A DNA stretch of 6,416 bases from JBBAEA01 sp041656175 (GCA_041656175.1 JBBAEA010000170.1:1-6416); one strand, 5' to 3'. Shown: positions 1 through 6,212, numbered from the stretch's first letter. Numbers and translations: made by a program. Notes: generated from the letters alone by a model not told the origin.

Positions 1-195
1 GTACCCCCCCTTCCCAAAAGAATGCACTCTTCTAAGCGCTTTTCGAATAAAATGTCATTATATCTCCACCTTGCCTTATTTAATTAGCATTCTTAACTTG
101 TGCTTCTCTACAAAACATTTCATTTTGTTTAAAACTGTATCGGATTTGTAAAATTAAATTCGTTATTTCTAGCCGTGCAAAGGCTTCGATCTTAG

Positions 196-220
196 AAAAG
201 CTGTTTTAAAAAGCTTTTTT
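196..220 (+). terminator. Weak terminator-like hairpin
   Basis: AAAAGCT (196-202) can pair with AGCTTTT (212-218) across a 9-nt loop, and the right arm runs into a T-tract. The stem has only two G-C pairs and lies in AT-rich sequence, so it could be chance. If real, it would end a transcript entering from the left edge. Confidence 0.2.
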
Positions 221-505
221 CGCATAACATTCCAGTTTACACGCTGATTGAAGCTTTTTTTGAGGAATCCTAATAGCCCCCACCCTACTCGCAATCCCCC
301 TTCAAAATTCGTCAAGATACGTCACATTTCGCGCATTATTTCGGACATGCGCCAAATTAACGCACAACATGCGTGTCGAGACGTTTTTTAAACTTCCTTG
401 TCGAAATCCCAGGTGTTCTTGCGCTACCCCCTTCGCCAGTGCTTTCGCTGCCGCTTTTCCGCTTTTATGCTATTCAACGATAAAGGCTACGGAAGAAATT
501 CGTTT

Positions 506-519
506 TTCTTGTACAAGAA
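506..519. promoter_or_regulatory. 14-bp perfect palindrome upstream of epmA
   Basis: TTCTTGTACAAGAA is a perfect 14-bp palindrome whose right end lies 55 bp before the epmA ATG. Its position would suit an operator. It matches no regulator site I recognise, and a 14-bp palindrome is not rare by chance in a window this long. Confidence 0.2.
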
Positions 520-574
520 GAAAGACTTCTCAGCCTTGCAAAACTTCTTTTTTGCATTTTTTTAAAATTTTGTG

Positions 575-1552
575 ATGTCCAAAAAAAACTTAAGCCTATT
601 AAAATGGCGAGCCGCTGCTTTGCAGACGCTGCGCCAGTTTTTTGATGTTCGGGGCTACCTTGAAATACAGACGAGGGCTTTACGCCCAAGTACCGCCACC
701 GATCCTTATGTAGAAAGCTTTAAAAGCCAATGGCTATTTGGCAGCGAAACCTTATATCTTCAGCCTTCGCCCGAATTTGCGCATAAAATCTTTTTAGCCG
801 AGCACTTCATTCCGATATACGAAGTGGCGCGAGTCTTTAGGAACGAGGAACACGGCACTCTACATCGTAGCGAGTTTAGCTTAGTCGAATGGTACAAACC
901 CTATGCCGATTACCGCGCTTTAATGTCCGAGACTTTTGAGCTTGTACTGGCCATCGCTCAGAATCTGGGGAAAGAGCGCTTAGAGTACAAAGGATGCAGC
1001 GTTAGTTTGAATAAGGGCTACGAAATTTTGCGTTTTCGTGACGCCTTTGAGCGATACACAGGTTTTAACCCTTTTGCGCTGAGCGACAGCGAGCTCATCG
1101 AAGCAGCCAATAACATTGATTGCAAAGTCAATCCGCAATGGTCGCGCAATGACATTTTAAATTGCATATTAATCGATAAAATCGAAGAAAAACTAGGTTT
1201 TGATCGCCCATGCTACTTATGCGATTACCCGGCGAGTATGGCGTCATTGGCAAGAACCAAGCGAGATGAAGACGGCTTTGAGTTTGCTGAGCGTTTTGAG
1301 CTTTACGCTTTGGGGGTAGAGTTATGTAACGGCTACTCCGAGCTAACGGATGCCAAGGAGCAGCGAAGACGCTTCGAGCTCGACAATATCGAACGACGCA
1401 ATCTGGGCTACCCAACGCTCCCTATCGATAATGAACTCCTTAGCGCTCTACCAAAGCTTGGGGCACTCGCCGGCAATGCTTTGGGTTTTGAGCGCCTGCT
1501 GATGCTTCTCTTGTCTTGCGACGATATTGCGGACTTGTATTTGGATTACTAG
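575..1552 (+). CDS. epmA: EF-P--(R)-beta-lysine ligase (EpmA/PoxA/GenX family)
   Basis: EpmA is a cytoplasmic paralogue of class II lysyl-tRNA synthetase. It activates (R)-beta-lysine with ATP and attaches it to a conserved lysine of elongation factor P, which helps ribosomes pass polyproline stretches. The 325-residue length fits EpmA and lacks the N-terminal anticodon-binding domain of LysRS (about 500 aa). Class II motifs are visible: motif 1 region around residues 28-44 (GYLEIQTRALRPSTATDP), SPEF at 65-68, motif 2 VFRNEE at 87-92 followed by EFSLVEWYKP (100-109), YPASMASLA at 218-226, the E-L-x-NGYxELTDAKEQ block at 249-263, and motif 3 GNALGFERLLML at 300-311. An in-frame TAA at 563-565 leaves only GTG 572 or ATG 575 as starts. 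I prefer ATG. There is no Shine-Dalgarno sequence; the leader is T-rich. Neither efp nor epmB is adjacent. Family assignment is secure. Confidence 0.95.
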   Translation: MSKKNLSLLKWRAAALQTLRQFFDVRGYLEIQTRALRPSTATDPYVESFKSQWLFGSETLYLQPSPEFAHKIFLAEHFIPIYEVARVFRNEEHGTLHRSEFSLVEWYKPYADYRALMSETFELVLAIAQNLGKERLEYKGCSVSLNKGYEILRFRDAFERYTGFNPFALSDSELIEAANNIDCKVNPQWSRNDILNCILIDKIEEKLGFDRPCYLCDYPASMASLARTKRDEDGFEFAERFELYALGVELCNGYSELTDAKEQRRRFELDNIERRNLGYPTLPIDNELLSALPKLGALAGNALGFERLLMLLLSCDDIADLYLDY

Positions 1553-1564
1553 CGCAATGTTCAA

Positions 1565-1599
1565 TATTGATGGAAAAACTTATTAACCACGAAAAACAC
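1565..1599 (+). repeat. Left copy of 35-bp direct repeat bracketing the array
   Basis: This copy (TATTGATGGAAAAACTTATT at 1565-1584, on through CACGAAAAACAC) matches 2223-2257 at 34 of 35 positions, the difference being C at 1587 versus G at 2245. The match stops at both ends: 1564/2222 and 1600/2258 differ. It starts 12 bp after the epmA stop and overlaps the start of the first repeat unit. Confidence 0.85.
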
Positions 1600-2166
1600 G
1601 AAAAACTATTTTTTATTTATTATAATCTTTCGTGCCTTTTGTGTCTTTAAATTTTGAACCACGAAAACCACGAAAATACACGAAAAATTCTTTTTTAGTT
1701 TTTCTGACCCGACTTGATTTGCTATAATCTTACGTGCCTTTTGTGTCTTTAAATTTTGAACCACGAAACACACGAAAATACACGAAAAGTTCTTTTTTAT
1801 TTTTTCTGAACTGGCTCGATTTGTTATAATCTTTCGTGCCTTTCGTGTCTTTAAATTTTGAACCACGAAACACACGAAAATACACGAAAAGTTCTTTTTT
1901 AGTTTTTCTGAACTGGCTCGATTTGTTATAATCTTACTTGCCTTTCGTGTCTTTAAATTTTGAACCACGAAAACCACGAAAATACACGAAAAGTTCTTTT
2001 TTAGTTTTTCTGAACTGGCTCGATTTGTTATAATCTTTCGTGCCTTTCGTGTCTTTAAATTTTGAACCACGAAAACCACGAAAATTCACGAAAAATTCTT
2101 TTTTAGTTTTTCTGAACTGGCTCGATTTGTTATAATCTTTCGTGCCTTTCGTGGTTTTCGTGGTAA
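1585..2166. repeat. Tandem array of 102-bp repeats with CACGAAA/TTTCGTG arms
   Basis: Units begin with AACCACGAAA at 1585, 1657, 1759, 1861, 1963 and 2065. Spacing is exactly 102 bp from 1657 onward. The first unit is 72 bp and lacks about 30 bp internally. The last (2065-2166) follows the consensus to about 2150, then ends in a different TTTCGTGG tail. Each unit has two or three CACGAAA copies, a T-rich spacer, a conserved segment (about CTGAACTGGCTCGATTTG), TATAATCTT, then TTTCGTG copies and TCTTTAAATTTTG. The TTTCGTG copies of one unit and CACGAAA copies of the next form an imperfect inverted repeat across each junction. Units 2-5 (starting 1759, 1861, 1963 and 2065) differ at only a few positions, while unit 1 (1657) is more diverged. 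This suggests recent amplification by recombination or slippage. Confidence 0.93.
2128..2136 (+). promoter_or_regulatory. Extended -10-like element (last of six phased copies)
   Basis: TGTTATAAT matches the sigma-70 extended -10 pattern TGnTATAAT. TATAAT begins at 1621, 1723, 1825, 1927, 2029 and 2131, exactly 102 bp apart, and the TGn extension is present in all but the first. No good -35 hexamer lies 17 bp upstream, although extended -10 promoters can work without one. This copy points toward gene A. It may simply reflect AT-rich repeat sequence. Confidence 0.35.
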
Positions 2167-2215
2167 AAAAGCTTTTCGTGGTAAAAAAAGCTTTCGTGCC
2201 TTTCGTGGTAAAAAA
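2156..2215. repeat. Three short direct repeats closing the array
   Basis: TTTCGTGGTAAAAAA occurs at 2156-2170, 2174-2188 and 2201-2215. Its TTTCGTGGT part is the reverse complement of the ACCACGAAA that opens each 102-bp unit. The whole block therefore begins with one arm and ends with the opposite arm, like a degenerate terminal inverted repeat. Confidence 0.8.
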
Positions 2216-2222
2216 ATGACGT

Positions 2223-2257
2223 TATTGATGGAAAAACTTATTAAGCACGAAAAACAC
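2223..2257 (+). repeat. Right copy of 35-bp direct repeat bracketing the array
   Basis: This is the partner of 1565-1599, in the same orientation and with one mismatch. It sits just beyond the last TTTCGTGGTAAAAAA copy, so the two copies enclose the whole repeat block. It is much too long to be a simple transposon target duplication and could be a recombination scar or the shared edge of an insertion-prone repeat family. Confidence 0.85.
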
Positions 2258-2291
2258 ATGAAATGAAATAGAGCAAGACAATTGCCACTGA

Positions 2292-2340
2292 ATGCGCTAT
2301 GCTTGTTGCGCGTTTTTTGAGCAGCAAGAAGCGCATTTTT
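2292..2340 (+). terminator. Rho-independent terminator-like hairpin upstream of gene A
   Basis: ATGCGCT (2292-2298) pairs with AGCGCAT (2330-2336), and CTTGTTGC (2302-2309) pairs with GCAGCAAG (2321-2328) with one G-U pair. A small asymmetric internal loop separates the two stems, and an 11-nt T-rich apical loop closes the structure. A T-run (2336-2340) follows directly. This is the best terminator structure in the window. It would stop transcripts coming from epmA or the repeat block and insulate the operon, or act as an attenuator if the operon promoter lies upstream. Confidence 0.65.
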
Positions 2341-2482
2341 GTGCTAAGCCATAGCTAGCCTGCTTAATTGCAACGTATTAACAGGCGATTTTTGCATTGC
2401 ACAGGGCTATATTTTAGATTCGGCTTAAGTCCGTTTTGTTTAGCAAAATCATTTTATTTTTACAGATACGAAGGATGTAACC
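2341..2482 (+). promoter_or_regulatory. Leader / probable promoter region of the three-gene operon
   Basis: The 142 bp after the hairpin are AT-rich and must hold the operon promoter if 2292-2340 terminates. The best candidates are weak: TTGCAT at 2392-2397 with TTAGAT at 2414-2419 (16-bp spacing). A small inverted repeat TTTTG/CAAAA (2434-2438/2444-2448) could be an operator. A clear ribosome site, GAAGGA (2470-2475), lies 7 nt before the gene A ATG. Confidence 0.35.
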
Positions 2483-3322
2483 ATGGCGTTAAACGACGCT
2501 GAAAGCTTGGCCAAAGCCAAGGATTTACTTAAAACAGCGACGTCGAAGCAGACACGTCTAAAAGCTTTGGCAAAAGCGCTAGAGAAGCTGAAGAAAGCTG
2601 ACGATTTAGAGCGTCAAGATTATTTGGCGAATCTTGATACGGCCTTTGCTAAACTCGAGAAAGACGACCTAGATCAAGAAAACTACGGAGCGTGGTTAGA
2701 GGACATCAGAGTGCGTCTTCGCAGTTTGCGACAAAGTGCCCAGCATCGCTTGATGCAAGGGCTAAAATCGGAGTTTAGTGAAGAGTCGTTCAAGATTTTA
2801 TCTGATCGTCCGCTAAGTTTGTATTTGCACCCCTTTACTTTGGAAGTCAATTTTGAAGAGGCTAAATCGGCTTTTAGTTATGCGCGTGAAGTGCTTGCAA
2901 GCACCTCGCTGGATGTGCAAGATATCGCGAGGCTACACGCTCAACAGATTGAGGAATTTCGCAAAATTCGCATAGATTCTAAAAGCTTTTTTACCAAACT
3001 TCGCACCGCTTATCAGATGCAGTGTTTAAAAGAATCGCTCCCGCCACGCGCGCATGTAAACCTCGTGGATCTGCTTACACCTCTGGCATGGCTTTGGGAT
3101 AAGCCGGGAACAACAAAGAAAAGCCTAATCCCGCTGCCAAAGTACTTATTGGCATACCAACTTCAAAAGTTACGCAAAGACAAACTCTTAAGTTATAACG
3201 GTTCCCAACTCGACCTTGGTGTGGCCACTGGTGGTAGTACTCGCAAGAAGAGCAATGTGCTATATATCCCCCAAGGACCAAGTGAAGGGCAGTACTATCT
3301 CAGCATTACGTTTACGAATTAA
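2483..3322 (+). CDS. Gene A: uncharacterised helical protein, first gene of paired-ATPase operon
   Basis: I do not recognise the family of this 279-aa protein. Residues 1-95 are strongly helical and charged, with a Lys/Ala/Leu-rich stretch at 9-40 and a Glu/Asp/Leu stretch at 55-85 that could form a coiled coil or helical bundle. Residues 98-180 look like mixed helices with no catalytic motif. Residues 215-262 (LPKYLLAYQLQKLRKDKLLSYNG followed by Gly/Ser/Arg/Lys-rich sequence, then VLYIP) could be a winged helix: a basic helix, a turn and a beta wing. That reading is by eye only. There is no signal peptide or membrane segment, so it should be cytoplasmic. The ATG at 2483 follows GAAGGA by 7 nt. 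It is 12 bp from gene B, which suggests a partner or DNA-binding adaptor for the two ATPases. Confidence 0.85.
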   Translation: MALNDAESLAKAKDLLKTATSKQTRLKALAKALEKLKKADDLERQDYLANLDTAFAKLEKDDLDQENYGAWLEDIRVRLRSLRQSAQHRLMQGLKSEFSEESFKILSDRPLSLYLHPFTLEVNFEEAKSAFSYAREVLASTSLDVQDIARLHAQQIEEFRKIRIDSKSFFTKLRTAYQMQCLKESLPPRAHVNLVDLLTPLAWLWDKPGTTKKSLIPLPKYLLAYQLQKLRKDKLLSYNGSQLDLGVATGGSTRKKSNVLYIPQGPSEGQYYLSITFTN

Positions 3323-3334
3323 GGACTGGAGTTC

Positions 3335-4639
3335 ATGAATAACTTCGAAGAAAATAAGCTCATTGCAAATCACATTATTCAAAGATTAGGCGAAGGTGGC
3401 CAACCGCCGGAATACGGCTTAAGCTGGATAAATGTGGGGAATGACTCGTACTTATCAGTGCTAGAGCATGAATATTTTCGCTCTCAACTCAAAGTTGGCT
3501 CTAGCTTTAAGCTCGTACAAGGCTATTTTGGAGGCGGTAAAACGCACTTTCTACACTGCGTTCGAGAGATCGCGTGGAAATACGGTTTTGTAACTTCGAT
3601 CGTTGAGCTCTCTCCTACCGAGTGCCCCTACGACGACGCGCTTAAGGTATACCAAAATGTTGCTAGCCACCTCATGGCAAAGCCAGTGGAACTCTTTTCT
3701 CGTCCTGCTCTTGGCATTGGCAACGTCGTGCGCTTGGTCATCGAAGCTCAACGCGACAGTCTTGAAGAGAAAGGCGAAAGCAATGTGAAGCAAGCGCTAG
3801 AAGCGTGGTTGCGAAAAAACGTCGCTCGGGCTTGGTGCGAGAGTCACTCCTACAGACTAGCCATCGTCCAACTCGCGCTTGCCTACCTTTGCGAGAATTA
3901 CGAAGTTGAGCAAGCCATGGAAGCTTGGCTCCTTGGCGAAAACATCAATTCTCCTATTCTACGTGAACACGGCGTTTACGATCAGCTCGCCAAGTCTAAC
4001 GGTTTTACCATGCTACGCAGCATGCTGCAGATGATCATTGCCCTTGGTCTGCCAGGTACCGCGCTACTCTTTGACGAGGTTGATCGAAACCTTTCGGTTA
4101 GTGCCAAGCGTTCACACGTTATCGGCGATAACTTGCGACAAGTGGTCGATCTTTGTGGCCGCCATCAGCTGCCTAACACTTTGTTTATGTATGCTGTTCC
4201 ACCCGAATTTATGCGAACCGTCGTACCCGACTACCCTGCGCTTTATCAACGGCTCAAATCGCCAATGCCCTTAAGCGCACGTAGCCCTCAAGCCGTACTC
4301 ATCGACTTGGAAAAACTCGATCTGGAACCTGCACCGCTTCTGCAAGCATTGGGAACAAAGCTCATTGACGTTTTTCAAGACGCGCGCGATGTCGCTTTTA
4401 ACCGCGAGCTACAAATAAACAACGCCAAAATCTTGGCTTTAGCCTGCGCAAATGCGTATTTCGAGGTCAACCACCGAAGATTATTCGTAAAAACTTGGGT
4501 CGACTTCCTTTATCGCCAGCTTGCCGATGGAGAACTTGCGCTCACAGAGGAAGAGGCCAACGAGCTGATTTGGAGCGGACAGCAGAACTTAATCGAAACA
4601 CATGATGCAGACGAGGACGATGGCTTCGATGACTTCTAA
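3335..4639 (+). CDS. Gene B: BrxC/BrxD-like (DUF2791) P-loop ATPase
   Basis: This 434-aa cytoplasmic P-loop ATPase has Walker A GYFGGGKT at residues 63-70 (K69, T70) followed by HFL, and Walker B ALLFDEVD at 243-250 (D247, E248). A strand LFMYAVPP at 283-290 fits a sensor position, and YPALYQRL follows at 300-307. The layout, an N-terminal helix ending near a Pro-Pro, then GKTHFL, a VELSPTE strand at 89-95 and a helix with KVYQ, resembles the BrxC/BrxD (DUF2791, PF10923) family of BREX phage-defence systems. The assignment is from motif order, not alignment. The C-terminus (421-434) is very acidic. ATG 3335 is preceded by AAGGA (overlapping gene A's stop) and GGAG. It overlaps gene C. Partnership with gene C in a mixed oligomer is inference. 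Confidence 0.9.
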   Translation: MNNFEENKLIANHIIQRLGEGGQPPEYGLSWINVGNDSYLSVLEHEYFRSQLKVGSSFKLVQGYFGGGKTHFLHCVREIAWKYGFVTSIVELSPTECPYDDALKVYQNVASHLMAKPVELFSRPALGIGNVVRLVIEAQRDSLEEKGESNVKQALEAWLRKNVARAWCESHSYRLAIVQLALAYLCENYEVEQAMEAWLLGENINSPILREHGVYDQLAKSNGFTMLRSMLQMIIALGLPGTALLFDEVDRNLSVSAKRSHVIGDNLRQVVDLCGRHQLPNTLFMYAVPPEFMRTVVPDYPALYQRLKSPMPLSARSPQAVLIDLEKLDLEPAPLLQALGTKLIDVFQDARDVAFNRELQINNAKILALACANAYFEVNHRRLFVKTWVDFLYRQLADGELALTEEEANELIWSGQQNLIETHDADEDDGFDDF

Positions 4640-6122
4640 AGCGAGAATAGTGCACCCTGAATTTGGTACAGGAAATATTTTATCTTGGACATTAGGTGGG
4701 GTTAGCGCATTAGTACAGTTTGACGCAGAGAACTTGCCGCGCGAGGTTCTTCGCCGTGACTTCGATCCTGACTACACTATCACCATGCGTGAAAACAACG
4801 AAGAACTACCGCCGCCATTGCGCTCTGCACTCTCCATCGAGGCAATGCGCTTAGGTGTAGTTCCTTGCGCCGATTTAACGCAAACCACCGTGGGACGTGA
4901 CCTAGAGATTGAGCTTGTAAAGCAAGATCTCGAGGATTGTAAAAATTATGGCGGCGCTCGACGGGCTTTTTTAGGAGAATACGGACAGGGAAAAACGCAC
5001 TTCTTGGAACTAAGCCAACAAATCGCTCTCAAGAAAAACTTCGTTGTCTCCAAAGTCGTCCTTGACCACAGCGAAAACTCGCCGTCCCAACCTAAACGCA
5101 TCTATCACGCCGTTGTTAAAAGCATGGTCTACCCCGATAGACCCGACGAACTAGAGGGTTTGCGGCCACTGCTCGAAAAAGCTTCCCAAAACCCCGAAAT
5201 TATGGAGAAGTTTTTGCTAAAGGCGGCGAAGGGTTCACGCACGACGAATTTGAAGGCTCAACTTGATGCGGGTTTGCATCTGTATTTGAGCCCAGCGCTG
5301 GCATATATGAAGGCTCTGAGCGATCCTGCTACACTTAAAGTTTCAGGCGAAGTCGAGAATATCGAGCTTTGGGCGGAATCGGCGAGGCACGCATTACTCG
5401 ATTGGATTGAAGGGCACCCAACGCAATCGAACCAAGACATTAATACCGAGTTAAATCGTATCAAAGGACGATTTCATCGAATCTATTCGCTGCTCGACTT
5501 TAGGCCGTGGGCTAAAATTTATGGCTACCTGCTTAATGGTATCGCATATTTGTGTAAAGCCGTTGGTTACGCGGGGCTAGTCGTCGTTATCGATGAAGCG
5601 GAGTTCTACTCCTTACTCTCGTCGCAAAACCGCGTCTTTGCAAAGCACTTGTTTCAGGCTTGGTCGCACGCGACGGGTGGTAAAAATGAGGCGTCGCTCC
5701 CCTTTAGCCAAGAAGAACTCTTGGTCGGTGGCTACGGAATTCAGCGCGAACTTCCCACACGCTACGACGACGATGCCAAGCTGTACTTAGTCTTTGCCAT
5801 GACTCCCAACTCCGACGGCGTTCGCGTGTTGCACGAGGCGATCGAACCGCAAAGCATCTGCTACCTGAACGCACTCTCCGACATCGACTACTTGCAAATT
5901 ACGCGCCGCGTTTGCGAGCTCTATACTAAAGCCTATCCCCAAGATCCCCTCCCCGATGGACTCAGCCTTCCTTTATCTGAAGTCGTTAACGGACTTGTGC
6001 AGCAAGGCCAATTTACAAACCCTCGCCAAGTCATGAAGTTCCTCACCGAATTTCTAGACATCGTACGCTACCGACCAGATTTACTACCCAGCGTCTTACA
6101 AAATTTAATGGAATCAATATAG
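4629..6122 (+). CDS. Gene C: BrxD-like (DUF2791) ATPase with N-terminal Tudor/SH3-like domain
   Basis: This is a 497-aa protein from ATG 4629. Residues 5-45 (IVHPEFGTGNILS, then VSALVQF and a basic tail) resemble the Tudor-like C-terminal domain of PcrA/UvrD helicases. The ATPase part starts near 68 with IEAMRLGVVP and VGRDLEIE, then Walker A GEYGQGKT at 116-123 (K122) followed by HFLEL, a SKPKR-like SQPKRIYHA at 153-161, Walker B LVVVIDEAE at 317-325 (D322, E323), LYLVFAMTPNS at 385-395 and NPRQVMKFL at 464-472. This order is typical of BrxD-type DUF2791 proteins, more clearly than in gene B. In-frame ATGs at 4602, 4605 and 4620 also exist. I chose 4629 because GAGGA (4613-4617) lies 11 nt upstream and only 2 nt from 4620. 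It overlaps gene B by 11 bp, so coupling is likely. Last gene of the operon. Confidence 0.9.
   Translation: MTSKARIVHPEFGTGNILSWTLGGVSALVQFDAENLPREVLRRDFDPDYTITMRENNEELPPPLRSALSIEAMRLGVVPCADLTQTTVGRDLEIELVKQDLEDCKNYGGARRAFLGEYGQGKTHFLELSQQIALKKNFVVSKVVLDHSENSPSQPKRIYHAVVKSMVYPDRPDELEGLRPLLEKASQNPEIMEKFLLKAAKGSRTTNLKAQLDAGLHLYLSPALAYMKALSDPATLKVSGEVENIELWAESARHALLDWIEGHPTQSNQDINTELNRIKGRFHRIYSLLDFRPWAKIYGYLLNGIAYLCKAVGYAGLVVVIDEAEFYSLLSSQNRVFAKHLFQAWSHATGGKNEASLPFSQEELLVGGYGIQRELPTRYDDDAKLYLVFAMTPNSDGVRVLHEAIEPQSICYLNALSDIDYLQITRRVCELYTKAYPQDPLPDGLSLPLSEVVNGLVQQGQFTNPRQVMKFLTEFLDIVRYRPDLLPSVLQNLMESI
4641..4763 (+). other. Tudor/SH3-like domain segment within gene C
   Basis: The segment encodes a short beta-rich stretch with the pattern V-x-HPxFGxGxIL...VxVxFD...L...F. 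This is the signature I associate with the C-terminal domain of PcrA/UvrD-type helicases, known in PcrA to contact RNA polymerase. It is separated from the ATPase domain by an acidic, Pro-rich linker. The match is by eye and spans only about 40 residues. Confidence 0.55.
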
Positions 6123-6212
6123 GGTGCATCGCTTGAATGTAGCGAGGTTCAGCTCTATTTGGCTAACGCGCCCCGTCCAAGCCCTGGCAACCGCAAAGTC
6201 GTATATTTGGCT

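Larger units (their letters stand above)
1..571. other. AT-rich intergenic region, no supported gene
   Basis: No convincing coding region is visible on either strand. Short open stretches near the left edge (about 1-87 and 2-151) lack a start and family features, and a 68-codon frame at 369-575 reads as low-complexity Ser/Phe/Cys/Lys-rich sequence. The interval contains AT-rich runs, two copies of AAGCTTTTTT near 211 and 250, a weak hairpin at 196-218, C-tracts (1-12, 296-300, 424-433) and a 14-bp perfect palindrome at 506-519. I found no -35/-10 pair with good spacing for epmA. Confidence 0.6.
1553..2482. other. Long gene-free interval between epmA and the ATPase operon
   Basis: This 930-bp interval holds a 102-bp tandem repeat block (1585-2166), a short-unit tail (2156-2215), a bracketing direct repeat (1565-1599 and 2223-2257), a terminator-like hairpin (2292-2340) and a 140-bp leader before gene A. 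The minus-strand open frame at 1606-2079 is a by-product of the repeat length being a multiple of three. I see no real gene here. Confidence 0.75.

Noticed and set aside
2..151. Open frame entering from the left edge
   Set aside because: Short, T-rich and without recognisable protein features; it cannot be told from chance.
369..575. 68-codon + strand frame before epmA
   Set aside because: Low-complexity Ser/Cys/Phe/Lys-rich product with no ribosome site or family resemblance; it ends inside the epmA start.
575..1552. Lysyl-tRNA synthetase (lysS)
   Set aside because: At 325 aa it lacks the anticodon-binding domain, and its motifs and C-terminal block fit EpmA better.
1606..2079. Minus-strand frame of 157 codons as a gene
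   Set aside because: It is produced entirely by the 102-bp DNA repeat, has no ribosome site, and its product is a direct copy of the repeat unit.
1585..2166. CRISPR array
   Set aside because: The whole 102-bp unit, including would-be spacers, is repeated almost unchanged, so there are no unique spacers. No cas gene is visible.
2483..6122. Complete BREX system
   Set aside because: No PglX methylase, PglZ, helicase, Lon or PglW kinase is present in the window. Only the ATPase family resembles BREX.
6123..6210. Riboswitch-like segment (GCCCTGGCAACCGC) after gene C
   Set aside because: The GGCAACC string recalls SAM-type riboswitches, but it lies after an operon, the remaining conserved elements are absent, and no metabolic gene follows.
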